Assembly (NCBI GenBank): GCA_965247055.1
Contig: CBDFGE010000005.1
Span: 1 to 64,000 of the forward strand
DNA from: CBDFGE01 sp965247055
GTDB lineage: Bacteria; Chloroflexota; Dehalococcoidia; Lucifugimonadales; JAGWBF01
Reading direction: 5' to 3'
DNA length: 64,000 nucleotides
Shown: piece after piece, positions 40,545 through 48,931 of the stretch
Layout of the letters: the number at the start of each line of letters is the position of its first letter
Position numbering within the stretch: the first letter of the stretch is position 1
Notes under the pieces: model-generated
What the model was told of the DNA's origin: nothing
The model's database searches: none
Seen by the model: only the letters and a program-made list of their open reading frames with translations
Made by a program: the position numbers and the translations under genes

Positions 40545-41891
40545 TTGAGACAGAGAATTGGAATATCAAGCATCAGCATCATTGGCGGACTGTTTGCTCT
40601 GCTGATGGTGACCGCTACAGCGTGCGGCAACCCTGGAACTGAAACTAGCACGGTTGAGTCAACTGTTACCACTGTGTCTCATGAGCTGCGCTCGGATAAG
40701 GAGCGAGCCAGGCCAGCAGACGTAGATGATGAGCATCTGGCGGATTTGGTAGGAGGGAACAGCAATTTCGCCTTCGACCTGTACCAGAACCTCAGAGGCG
40801 CAGACGGTAACCTGTTCTACTCCCCGTACAGCATCTCCCTGGCTCTTGCCATGACCTATGCCGGGGCGAGGGGAGAAACGGAGCGGCAGATGGCGGATAC
40901 GCTCCACTACCTCCTTACCCAAGACAAGCTGCACCCCGCGTTCAACGCTCTAGACATGGAGCTCGCCTCTCGCGGCGAAGGCGCACAGGGCAAAGATGAC
41001 GAAGGGTTCAGGTTGAACATAGTCAATGCTGTCTGGGGACAAGACGGCTGCACGTTCGCCCCTGGGTTCTTGGATGGGCTGGCACAGAGCTACGGCGCAG
41101 GCGTAAGGATCCTGGACTTCCTGGAGGCGTCTGAAGAATCGCGAGTGATCATTAACGACTGGATCAGCGATCAGACAGAGGAGAGGATCAAAGACCTCAT
41201 CCCGGAAGGTATGATCAGCCCAGACACCGTTATGGTGCTCACCAACGCCATCTACTTCAACGCCGCTTGGCTCCACCAATTCAACGACCGGAACACGCGC
41301 GATAGCGATTTCCATCTAATCGACGGGAGTACAGTAGCCGTGCCGATGATGAGTCAGACTGAGAAGTTCGGGTATGCGAGCGGCGAAGGGTATCTGGCTG
41401 TGGAGCTTCCCTACGACGGCGATGAACTATCGATGATTATTCTGCTGCCGGATGAAGGCCGCTTCAGGGAGTTCGAGGAGTCGCTGGACGCCGACACAGT
41501 GAGCGATGTTACGAACGGCATAGAGTACAGGCAGGTCTCACTGACTATGCCTAAGTTCGAGTTCGAATCGGAGTTCAGCCTGGCGGACACTCTCGAGGCG
41601 ATGGGGATGCCCGACGCCTTCGACCTGAGGAAGGCGGACCTTTCGGGCATGGGGATAAGCGAATGTCCCGGCGGTGGTGGGAACCCGTTCATCGCAGACG
41701 TCATACACAAGGCGTTCGTGCTAGTGGATGAGGAGGGCACGGAGGCAGCGGCTGCTACTGCTGTCGTGATTACAGAGGAGTCAGGGCCGGCAGACCCGAT
41801 CGAGGTAACGGTCGATAAGTCCTTTGTCTTCTTGATTCGAGACAGTGCGACGGACGCGATCCTGTTCGTAGGCCGCATCGAGAAGCCATAG
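40545..41891 (+). CDS. Serpin (serine protease inhibitor), probable lipoprotein
   Basis: A 448-residue protein: a signal sequence with hydrophobic GGLFALLMVTATACG (lipobox-like Cys near residue 27), a short linker, and a complete serpin domain. Diagnostic stretches are NGNLFYSPYSISLALAMTYAGARGET (starting ADGN), NDWISDQTEERIKDLIP, LTNAIYFNAAWLHQF and HKAFVLVDEEGTEAAAAT. The hinge EEGTEAAAAT before the reactive loop is of the inhibitory type. Counting from Gly (P15) puts Glu at P1 and Ser at P1'. TTG at 40545 follows GGAGGG. Inhibitory serpins are irregularly distributed in bacteria. It is probably a surface-exposed suicide inhibitor of proteases from competitors or the environment. Confidence 0.93.
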   Translation: MRQRIGISSISIIGGLFALLMVTATACGNPGTETSTVESTVTTVSHELRSDKERARPADVDDEHLADLVGGNSNFAFDLYQNLRGADGNLFYSPYSISLALAMTYAGARGETERQMADTLHYLLTQDKLHPAFNALDMELASRGEGAQGKDDEGFRLNIVNAVWGQDGCTFAPGFLDGLAQSYGAGVRILDFLEASEESRVIINDWISDQTEERIKDLIPEGMISPDTVMVLTNAIYFNAAWLHQFNDRNTRDSDFHLIDGSTVAVPMMSQTEKFGYASGEGYLAVELPYDGDELSMIILLPDEGRFREFEESLDADTVSDVTNGIEYRQVSLTMPKFEFESEFSLADTLEAMGMPDAFDLRKADLSGMGISECPGGGGNPFIADVIHKAFVLVDEEGTEAAAATAVVITEESGPADPIEVTVDKSFVFLIRDSATDAILFVGRIEKP

Positions 41892-42205
41892 GGGTAGACT
41901 CGATGATCGTTGTTCCGGTTACTGACCTCCAGGTTTCGATGATTGGCTCAATGGCGTCCGCACCCCAACAGACGGGGACCATCCTCGTGTTCTAAGCGTG
42001 GCGCAAGGGCGTAGTCTCAGAAGGCGGGGCAGAAACTCTCGTGCGTATGGTACGAGACCTCACTGGAGCGTGGCACCTATCAAAAAGGTCGCGTCGAAAG
42101 AGCCACTGTCCGCGAGGGGCCGCACGAACGGACCAACTAGCAATCTGCAGTGAGTCGACATGGAACACTATGAGCTCGTGGTCTGCATGTGTTTGTACGA
42201 CTTAG
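41892..42205. other. Degenerate intergenic region after serpin
   Basis: About 310 bp with no recognisable gene. Base composition looks less GC-biased than the flanking core genes, as in other accessory spacers here. Confidence 0.4.
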
Positions 42206-42358
42206 CTACCCACCAACGAGCCCCATCGATTCGGGTTTGACGTTCGGGCGATCTACGCCGTTCAGGCCCAGGCGGTAACGTCCCAGGTCTACTCGTACTA
42301 CAATCCTGACTTTAGAGGCGAGTCTCTAAGTGAACGCGTGACTGTCGGGAGCAACTAG
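42206..42358 (+). pseudogene. Short coding remnant
   Basis: An open frame of about 50 codons that reads protein-like (RFGFDVRAIYAVQAQAVTSQ, YSYYNPDFRGESLSERV) and stops at 42356. There is no start codon with a site. It is probably the C-terminal end of a lost gene. Family not recognised. Confidence 0.25.
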
Positions 42359-42733
42359 ACCTTTGCTCCACCATGCGATGGGTCAGGCTCTCCGTTCTTT
42401 ATACGGAACCAGACAAAGAGACCATCGACAAACAGTAAGCTCATCGACCCCATCAGGGCCTACCTACGCGCTTACGTGTTGCGGCATGGCCGCAAGCGGG
42501 CGGCCGAGGACTTCGGCGTCTCCCACCACACCCTCTGGCGTTTTCTTGAACGCGGCCACATGGGGTGCGCCCTGCCCCGTGCGGTCCAGGACACCGTCGG
42601 CGGCACGATCGAGGCCCCTCGAAGCGGCCACGCGCTGTCGGCGCCGTGCTCCTGGATTAACTCTGAGCCGAGTGCGTGGGCGGAGGTGACGTGGCTCTCT
42701 CCGACCGACAGATGCTCGACTCCCTCAGCCTGA
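42359..42733 (+). pseudogene. Frameshifted helix-turn-helix protein
   Basis: The frame reads KLIDPIRAYLRAYVLRHGRK then AAEDFGVSHHTLWRFLERG, a small HTH-type protein found beside replication genes of mobile elements. After GGTIEA the reading continues implausibly (PRSGHALSAPC), while the +1 frame continues as LEAATR, so an extra C near 42615 shifts the frame. It overlaps the start of the replication-relaxation gene. A related HTH protein lies at 44958. Confidence 0.5.
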
Positions 42734-44403
42734 TGCCGTTCGTCGACACGGCGGAGTTGGCGGGCGTCCTGGGCGAGCCACCCGCGACCATCCACCGCGG
42801 GCTGACCGGCCTGCTGGCCGACGGCATCGCCGGGCGCGTGAGTCACGGGACCGCCCACCTGCCATCGAGCCGGAGATACTATCTGACAGCCCGTGGCATC
42901 CGCGAAGCTGTCCAGTTGCTCGACTTCGACACACCTTCGGACTTCGTGCGAGCCTACCCCATGTCCAGGGAGTGGCTGACGCTGCTCATCCGCAGGATGG
43001 ACGCGGTGGCCACAATCTACCGCCTTGCAGCCTCACTCTCCCCCGGCGTTGACGGGCTCCGGTCGCACGTGGAGTTCCACCGCAGGGGCCGCTTCGACGC
43101 CACCATCACCCTCCACGACGGGCGCAGCTTCGGCGTGGTCCGCCAGGGTCTGGCCCTGCGACGGCGGTCCCTCTACGACCGGCTTAGGGCCATAGCGGAG
43201 TACGACTACACGCGCCGCCCTGAAGCCACTCTGATCCTGACGCCCAGCATCTGGGAGCAGAGGCTGACGACACGGTTCTGCGTGGACCTGAATCTCAGGG
43301 ACTGCTACGTCGCCGTGGAGTCGAGGGACGCGCTCGAAAGACGGGACCACCGCGTCTGGCAGCACACCTCGTCTCTGTTCGGCGGCTCGTACCACACGCT
43401 GGAGAACGTGAGCTCCCATGGCAGCCCCGGTGGGGCGCTTCTCACCGAGTCGCCGAGTCGGAAGCGCGCCTCCATACCCCGTCCGGAGCGGATGGTGCAG
43501 GCTGCGCCGACCTTTGGCATCAGCCCGTCGGAGAAGCGGACGCTCGACCTTGTGACCGACCACCAGATGATCCCACGTGAGCATCTGGCCCGCTGGCTTG
43601 GCGTCTCGGAGGGGCGGGTCAGCCAGATGATGCACAACCTTGTGAATACCTGGGGCCTGATCGAGAGGCGAGGAAGCATGGGCGAGACCCGCTACACGCT
43701 GTCCGCCGAGGGCATACGCTATGTCACCCACAGGGACCGCGCCCAGCTCCCGACGACGAGGGGCATATGGAGCACAGCCGTCACCACCGACCACCAGGGG
43801 CGCAGGCGGCACGTGGGCCACAGGATCGACACCTGGGCGCGTCAGACGAAGCACGCCGACGGCGTGACATGGTTCCTCTCGAAGCTTGAGGCAGAGGCCA
43901 GAGCCGATTCGGGCAGCGAGTTGCTTTGGTCCATACCGACCGCGAAGTCAGACCGGGCTTTCAACTGGGGCGAGGCGGCCATCGCTCCCGACGCCGTGGG
44001 GAAGATGACCGCAGGGGGGCTCCAGATACCGTTCTACCTGGAGTACGAGCTTCGCGCCCGTCACCCCAGGGGAGTCATTGCGCGCCTGGAACCCTACACG
44101 CGCTACTACTGGTCCCCCGAGCCTGGCGAAGACCAGCCGCCGTTCCCCACCACCCTCTTCGTAGTTGACACAGAGGAGGTCGAGGCAACCTACGTGCGCA
44201 CAGCGGCGAGGATGACCCGGATGTCGCTGCCGATCCTCGTGTCCTGCATACCCATTCTGTCCAACACAGGGATACTGGGCCGGTCCTGGCGTCCGCTCTG
44301 GGAGCCGGAGTCGCCACGACTGGCCCTGTCCGAACTGAGCGCTTACCAATGGAACTCCCTCTCCCACCGGATGCGTCACCGTCCTGTAGAGGGGGATGGA
44401 TAG
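42691..44403 (+). CDS. Replication-relaxation-type protein with winged helices
   Basis: A 570-residue protein with two winged-helix regions: the N-terminal DRQMLDSLSLMPFVDTAELA...PATIHRGLTGLL and a second at about residue 285, SEKRTLDLVTDHQMIPREHL with EGRVSQMMHNL. Between and after them are segments of the replication-relaxation protein family (FHRRGRFDATITLHDG, LRAIAEYDYTRRPEATL; KMTAGGLQIPFYLEYELRA). Such proteins are typical of plasmids and integrative elements and are thought to initiate DNA transfer or replication. GTG at 42691 follows GGAGGTGA; GTG 42676 is an alternative. It marks this region as a mobile element. Confidence 0.7.
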   Translation: MALSDRQMLDSLSLMPFVDTAELAGVLGEPPATIHRGLTGLLADGIAGRVSHGTAHLPSSRRYYLTARGIREAVQLLDFDTPSDFVRAYPMSREWLTLLIRRMDAVATIYRLAASLSPGVDGLRSHVEFHRRGRFDATITLHDGRSFGVVRQGLALRRRSLYDRLRAIAEYDYTRRPEATLILTPSIWEQRLTTRFCVDLNLRDCYVAVESRDALERRDHRVWQHTSSLFGGSYHTLENVSSHGSPGGALLTESPSRKRASIPRPERMVQAAPTFGISPSEKRTLDLVTDHQMIPREHLARWLGVSEGRVSQMMHNLVNTWGLIERRGSMGETRYTLSAEGIRYVTHRDRAQLPTTRGIWSTAVTTDHQGRRRHVGHRIDTWARQTKHADGVTWFLSKLEAEARADSGSELLWSIPTAKSDRAFNWGEAAIAPDAVGKMTAGGLQIPFYLEYELRARHPRGVIARLEPYTRYYWSPEPGEDQPPFPTTLFVVDTEEVEATYVRTAARMTRMSLPILVSCIPILSNTGILGRSWRPLWEPESPRLALSELSAYQWNSLSHRMRHRPVEGDG

Positions 44404-44957
44404 TGCTGATGCGTCCCCATCTCCCCGTTTGATTGTCTGGGGGCTGCAAAGTTGCTTCGACGGGGTGCTTTTCGAGGTCCGCCGGTGCCGCAAACCGCCC
44501 TATCTGCCTCTGTTTTAGCTATGTAACGGGCCGAAAGACCCGTTGACCGGTCAGCGCTGGAAAATGCAAATGATTGGGAAGCCATGCTAAACTACGATGC
44601 CTCTCCTACGACGACTTGTTTGCACTCTTGCAACCGTTGACGTGTCAGCATGTAGCGAGCAAACAGCTACGGATGGGCCTGTCCGGGGGAGCCGGAGGGT
44701 TGATGCGGACAGGATTTGGCGTGTTGGCGACGAATGCGGCCCAGTTTGGCCCATCGATTTTGGCGCGAAACGATGTCGGGGTGCATGACATGATTTTGGG
44801 GCATGGGTAGGAGCGGACATCCTGGGCCAGTCAGCTAACGCTTTTTGCCACATTCGGAGTGTATTGACCGAAATCTGTTAGCAGTACCTGTAAAGGGCTG
44901 GTTCCACCGAAAAATGGATAAAATTGCAGAAGCGGTCACCCCCTGTAGAAAACGGAA
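44404..44957. other. Non-coding spacer in the island
   Basis: About 550 bp after the replication-relaxation gene. Short ORFs have no recognisable domain. As it follows a replication or transfer gene, an origin is conceivable, but I see no iterons or hairpin that would support it. Confidence 0.4.
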
Positions 44958-45461
44958 ATGACTCCTGGGAAGCCAAAGAGCAACGGCGGGCCAGCATCGC
45001 GGGCCGACGACAGTCAGCCCGACCTCAAGTGGGTTGTGGAGTGGCTCGTTGAGCGGGAGGGACGGCGCCGGACGGCGGCCCTTCTGGGAGTGAACCGGAA
45101 GACAGTGGCGCTGTCCCTGCGCCGGGAGCGACTGACGGGCAGGATGACCCTGGCCGTGCAGCGACTCATGGCCAACCTGGACGACCCCGGATGGGAGAGA
45201 ACGACGCCACTGGACCGTAGCTGCCGATGCCCCATCGCGCAATCCAAAGCCCATGTTCCAATCACACCCGCTCACACCCGCGAACGCCACTGCCATTTTG
45301 TCCACTTTCGTAGCTGCGACTGTCCAGTAGGGGTGGAACGAGTACCGGAATCAAATTGCTCGCTCCGATTTAGCAGGATGCCCCATTCACCCCGATTTCA
45401 GCTACGGAATCGCCCGAACTGCGACTTGGTGTCCCGTGCGATCTCCTGTACACGGGTATGA
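44958..45461 (+). CDS. Small HTH protein, probably frame-run C-terminus
   Basis: The first about 75 residues form a plausible DNA-binding domain (LKWVVEWLVEREGRRRTAAL, GVNRKTVALSLRRERLTGRM) with HTH character. The rest (RSCRCPIAQSKAHVPITPA...) is Cys/His/Pro-rich, looks non-coding, and probably follows a frameshift or missing stop. It resembles the HTH remnant at 42440 in organisation and likely belongs to the same mobile element. The start ATG at 44958 lacks a strong site. Confidence 0.45.
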   Translation: MTPGKPKSNGGPASRADDSQPDLKWVVEWLVEREGRRRTAALLGVNRKTVALSLRRERLTGRMTLAVQRLMANLDDPGWERTTPLDRSCRCPIAQSKAHVPITPAHTRERHCHFVHFRSCDCPVGVERVPESNCSLRFSRMPHSPRFQLRNRPNCDLVSRAISCTRV

Positions 45462-45632
45462 CACCGCCAGCGACCCCTGGAATCTCGCGCCTTCTGAGGG
45501 GGGTCTGTGCGCGCGAGCCCTACCCGGTCCGTTGCCGTTGTCCAGGCGCTTGCGCTGGAGTCACTAACTCACTACAATGTATCTGGACATCTACCCTCCG
45601 GCTAGGGCAAGCTGAGACGAAGGAGGCACGAC

Positions 45633-46061
45633 ATGGCCGTAGACCAGAAGGACAAGTACCGAGAAATGGTGATCCGAGGCAAGTACCAGAGACTGTACGC
45701 GTACCTGAGCAGTCTTCAGGTGCAGGAGTGGAGGACCTCCTTCAACGAGGTCGAGGCAGTCATCGGATTCGAGTTGCCTCCGTCCGCACGGCTGCACCGG
45801 CCCTGGTGGGGAAATCAGAGAGGCGGCAATGGCCACAGCCACGCCCTTGCCTGGAGCGTCGCCGGCTGGGAGACGGCGGAAGTCGATATGGATGGCGAGA
45901 TGCTGCTGTTCCGGCGAACGCACCCGAAGCCCATACCCAGGCTCTCTCTCGACGAGGCGTGGCCCGTCCACCCCACCGCGGCGTGGCCCGTCCACCCCAC
46001 CGCGGTGTGGCCGGAAGGTCTGAGCCTCAGACGTGAGGACCTCTACGAGGAGAGGGTTTAG
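45633..46061 (+). CDS. Small conserved protein (DUF7662-like), PIN neighbour
   Basis: A 142-residue soluble protein. The core reads LYAYLSSLQVQEWRTSFNEV, VIGFELPPSARLHRPWWGN and AWSVAGWETAEVDMDGEMLLF, a pattern I associate from memory with DUF7662, a family of unknown function. Residues 108-124 contain an AWPVHPTA unit twice, from a 24-bp tandem duplication. ATG at 45633 follows AAGGAGG. Its stop is 8 nt before the PIN gene, so the two are co-transcribed. By position it could be the antitoxin or another partner of that nuclease, but no classic antitoxin DNA-binding motif is seen. Confidence 0.7.
   Translation: MAVDQKDKYREMVIRGKYQRLYAYLSSLQVQEWRTSFNEVEAVIGFELPPSARLHRPWWGNQRGGNGHSHALAWSVAGWETAEVDMDGEMLLFRRTHPKPIPRLSLDEAWPVHPTAAWPVHPTAVWPEGLSLRREDLYEERV
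45957..46004 (+). repeat. 24-bp in-frame tandem duplication
   Basis: The unit GCGTGGCCCGTCCACCCCAC plus CGCG occurs twice in perfect tandem (45957-45980 and 45981-46004) inside the small protein gene; a partial third copy follows. Confidence 0.95.
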
Positions 46062-46068
46062 TCCCGCC

Positions 46069-46491
46069 ATGTTCATAGACACCAACGTGCTGGTGAAGTC
46101 CCGTGTCCCCAGCGCGCCTGACCACGACGCGGCTCGGGCGAGCCTGGAGCGTGCTTTTCGAGACCCTGAACCGCTAAGGATCAGCCGTCAGGTGATACGA
46201 GAGTACCTGGCCGTCGTCACTCGACCGCAGACCTGGACGGTGGCCATCACCCGTGAGGATGCCCTGGATGACGTGAGCAGGCTGATAGGCAGCTTCGAGA
46301 TACTCGAGGACGGTCCCGTGGTGACCGAATTGCTCGTGGGGCTGTGTCGAGAGATTCCCGCGGGGGGACGGCAGATTCACGACGCCAACATCGTCGCAAC
46401 CATGCTGGCGCATGGGGAGCGCAGGCTATTGACGTTCAACGTCTCAGACTTTCGACGTTACGGCGACCGCATCGAACTGGTGGACGGGTAG
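46069..46491 (+). CDS. PIN-domain nuclease (VapC-like toxin)
   Basis: A 140-residue PIN protein. The first catalytic Asp is in MFIDTNVLVKSR, an acidic residue lies around REYLAVVTRPQTW, and the C-terminal acidic cluster is in GRQIHDANIVATMLAHG and LLTFNVSDFRRYGD. PIN proteins cleave RNA, often tRNA or rRNA, and are usually held by an antitoxin. ATG at 46069 gives a normal start; the open frame begins 36 nt earlier. It is 8 nt after the DUF7662-like gene. A partial, decayed copy of the same kind of gene lies at 47069. Confidence 0.88.
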   Translation: MFIDTNVLVKSRVPSAPDHDAARASLERAFRDPEPLRISRQVIREYLAVVTRPQTWTVAITREDALDDVSRLIGSFEILEDGPVVTELLVGLCREIPAGGRQIHDANIVATMLAHGERRLLTFNVSDFRRYGDRIELVDG

Positions 46492-46530
46492 CAGGTTGGA
46501 TCGGCTATTTGAACATGTAGGAGGAATTCT

Positions 46531-47022
46531 ATGATGAAGACCAACAATCTAACGGCATCGCTTATTGGTTCGGTAGTCGTTGCCGTTTTCATGGCTGCCG
46601 CCTGTGGGGGAAGCGACTCAATAGCTCCTTCAAAGTCCGATCCCCCAGCGTTTACAAAGGCTTTTGTGCAGCAGGCCATTGACCGCTACGACGAAGAGGG
46701 TAGAGACGCTACCATTGCTTACTACAACACCAAGGAGAGTGTGGACGGCGAGTGGTACATCTTCATCACCGACGAGAGCGATGTCACCATCGCCCGCGCC
46801 ACCGTTCCGGACAACATAGGTCAGAGCATTCGTGGCCCTCTCGGGGTGGATTCTACTGGCTACGCCTTCGGTGCCGTCATGGCGGACGCCACGGAAGAAG
46901 GCATGTGGGTGAGCTATGTCTACTTGAATCCGGTCACGGGTGAAGAAGGGACAAAGCACTCTTGGGTAGTGGAGCGTGACGGGCTTGTCTTCGGATCGGG
47001 TTGGTATGAGCCTACCAACTGA
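46531..47022 (+). CDS. Lipoprotein with Cache-like sensor domain
   Basis: A 163-residue secreted lipoprotein: signal sequence with MAAACGGSD (lipobox-like Cys at about residue 25), then a domain reading AIDRYDEEGRDATIAYYN, EWYIFITDESDVTIARATVP, GYAFGAVMADATEEGMWV and SYVYLNPVTGEEGTKHSWV, typical of single Cache sensor modules. There is no output domain, so it is a binding protein without its own signalling part. GGAGGAAT precedes ATG. It may be cargo of the island. Confidence 0.75.
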   Translation: MMKTNNLTASLIGSVVVAVFMAAACGGSDSIAPSKSDPPAFTKAFVQQAIDRYDEEGRDATIAYYNTKESVDGEWYIFITDESDVTIARATVPDNIGQSIRGPLGVDSTGYAFGAVMADATEEGMWVSYVYLNPVTGEEGTKHSWVVERDGLVFGSGWYEPTN

Positions 47023-47068
47023 TACAGTTGCTCTGAGTCAGTAGGGGGTGATAGTGGAGGATAGGCCA

Positions 47069-47155
47069 ATGGTGACCGATACGTTGATGGGGTTCTGCAG
47101 GAATGTCGCCGCGGGAGGACGACAGATCCACGACACCAACGATGGTAGACGGTAG
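47069..47155 (+). pseudogene. Relic of a second PIN toxin gene
   Basis: The 28-residue frame reads VTDTLMGFCRNVAAGGRQIHD, clearly similar to VTELLVGLCREIPAGGRQIHD of the PIN gene at 46069, then jumps after TNDG to an end like ..VDG*. An internal deletion has removed the catalytic C-terminus, and the first half is absent. It lies immediately before the serine recombinase gene. Confidence 0.7.
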
Positions 47156-47212
47156 CTAATGTTCGGCGTGAAACGCCCTGGAACAGGCGGAACCAAGAAG
47201 GAGGACGACAGC

Positions 47213-48865
47213 ATGAAACGACAATATCAACCATGCACCCCGGCGGCGCTCTACGCCAGGGTGTCCAGCGACCGCCAGGACGTTGACCTGTCCGTGTCGG
47301 CCCAGCTCAGGGCGCTCAAGGACTACGCCAAAGCCAACGGATACTCCGTGGCCCGCGAGTGCGTGGACGAGGCCGAGAGCGGCCGCGTGGCGGATAGGCC
47401 CCAGTTCAGGGAGATGATCGAGGAAGGCAGCCAGCCCAAGGCTCCCTTTGAGGTCATCCTCGTCTGGAAATTCAGCCGCTTTACCAGAAAGCGTGAACAC
47501 GCCGTGGCATTCAAGTCCATGCTACGGCGCAAGGGTGTGAGGGTTGTCTCCATCACTGAGCACGCCGACGACTCACCCACAGGGAAGCTCATGGAGGCCA
47601 TCATCGAGTCGGTGGACGAGTTTTACTCAGAGAATCTCGCGCAGGAAGTCGTTCGGGGGATGCGGGAGGCGGCATCGAGAGGCTTCTTCCTCGGCTCCAA
47701 GGCTCCCTTCGGCTACAAGAGGGTCAAAATCAGCGACGGGGCGAAGGAGCGTCCCACTTTGAAGGTTGACCCTGCCACTGCTCCGATAGTGAAGGAGATA
47801 TTCGAGAGCTCCCTCAGAGGCAACGGCCTCAAGGAGATATGCAAAGAGCTGAACGATAGGGGCATCACCAACCGTGGCAAACGCTGGTACAAAGGTGGAC
47901 TCCACTATCTGCTCACCAACGAAGCCTACACCGGAACTGCCGTCTGGGGCAGGACGGCGAAGGGAGAGCAGGCCCCGGAGCCAGTGCGGGTTGCCAAGGC
48001 CTGGAAACCCCTGGTGTCCAGAAGACTGTTCGAGAGTGTGCAGCAGGCCCTCCATGAGCGGGCGCCGATGGCACAGAGGCCCGCACGGGTTGGCAGCAAG
48101 TTCCTTCTCAGTGGACTATTGAGGTGTGGCGTATGCGGCAGGCCATACATAGGCCAGGGAGCCAAGAGCGGACAGTACGGCTACTACATCTGCGGCACGC
48201 TGTACCGAGAGGGCGCGGGAACCTGCGAGGCCCGCTACCTGAACGCCCCAAGGGTGGAGGGGTTCATCATAGACAAAATCAAAGAACGGATCCTCACCGA
48301 CGGGACCATCACGGAGCTGGTCACCTTAGTCGCCGAGGAGATAGACGCTATGGCCGGTGAGATGAACGGGAGGCTGAAGGTCATATGGGCAGAGCTTGCG
48401 GACGTGGAGAGCAGGCTAGAGAACCTCTACGAAGCATTGGAGACGAAGCAGTTGACCATGGATGCCCTGTCGCCCCGCATCCTGTCCCTTCGGCATCGCC
48501 AGGACCAGCTCACTGCAGCACGGGAGGAGGCTGCCAGCCTATTGGAGCAGCGAAGGGTCGATCTACCCGGCACGGAAGAGATCAAGGGGTACGTGGCGGA
48601 CTTCCGGGAGTTCTTGCAGGAGGGGACCTTCCCTGAGCGCAAGGCCCTCATCCGCAACTTCGTGAAGGGTATCGAGGTGACGGGAGACGAGGCCGTGCTG
48701 ACGTACACCATACCCATGCCGTCGGATGGAGTGACTAAGGAATCGGCCTCGGTTCTCGATTTCGTCCAGTCCGGCCCACTATACAGAACTTTTTCACACC
48801 CGAACTTGGAGACCTTCTTCGAGTTCTCATTTGCTCACCCTCCATCTCCAGGAGCTAAACAATGA
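47213..48865 (+). CDS. Large serine recombinase
   Basis: A 550-residue serine integrase/resolvase. The catalytic domain begins with LYARVSSDRQDVDLSVSAQ, whose Ser is the nucleophile, followed by WKFSRFTRKREHAV. The recombinase domain includes GFFLGSKAPFGYKR and the zinc-ribbon has LRCGVCGRPYIG and GTCEARYL, then a coiled-coil C-terminal part (VESRLENLYEALETKQL). Such enzymes integrate and excise mobile elements at att sites. ATG at 47213 follows AAGGAGG; an open frame starts 54 nt earlier. It marks the right end of the island, since core genes begin 67 nt later on the opposite strand. Confidence 0.92.
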   Translation: MKRQYQPCTPAALYARVSSDRQDVDLSVSAQLRALKDYAKANGYSVARECVDEAESGRVADRPQFREMIEEGSQPKAPFEVILVWKFSRFTRKREHAVAFKSMLRRKGVRVVSITEHADDSPTGKLMEAIIESVDEFYSENLAQEVVRGMREAASRGFFLGSKAPFGYKRVKISDGAKERPTLKVDPATAPIVKEIFESSLRGNGLKEICKELNDRGITNRGKRWYKGGLHYLLTNEAYTGTAVWGRTAKGEQAPEPVRVAKAWKPLVSRRLFESVQQALHERAPMAQRPARVGSKFLLSGLLRCGVCGRPYIGQGAKSGQYGYYICGTLYREGAGTCEARYLNAPRVEGFIIDKIKERILTDGTITELVTLVAEEIDAMAGEMNGRLKVIWAELADVESRLENLYEALETKQLTMDALSPRILSLRHRQDQLTAAREEAASLLEQRRVDLPGTEEIKGYVADFREFLQEGTFPERKALIRNFVKGIEVTGDEAVLTYTIPMPSDGVTKESASVLDFVQSGPLYRTFSHPNLETFFEFSFAHPPSPGAKQ

Positions 48866-48931
48866 GCGAGAACGAGAACTTCCAGCGTATAATCGGGGAG
48901 ATTGGTCCCAGAAACCGTCAGGCGATTTGCA

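Noticed and set aside
42676..42690. GTG 42676 as start of the replication-relaxation gene
   Set aside because: GTG 42691 is preceded by GGAGGTGA, whereas 42676 has no site; the longer form cannot be excluded.
48866..48931. Attachment site of the serine recombinase
   Set aside because: Expected here, but no matching sequence was found at the putative left border, so no att site is called.
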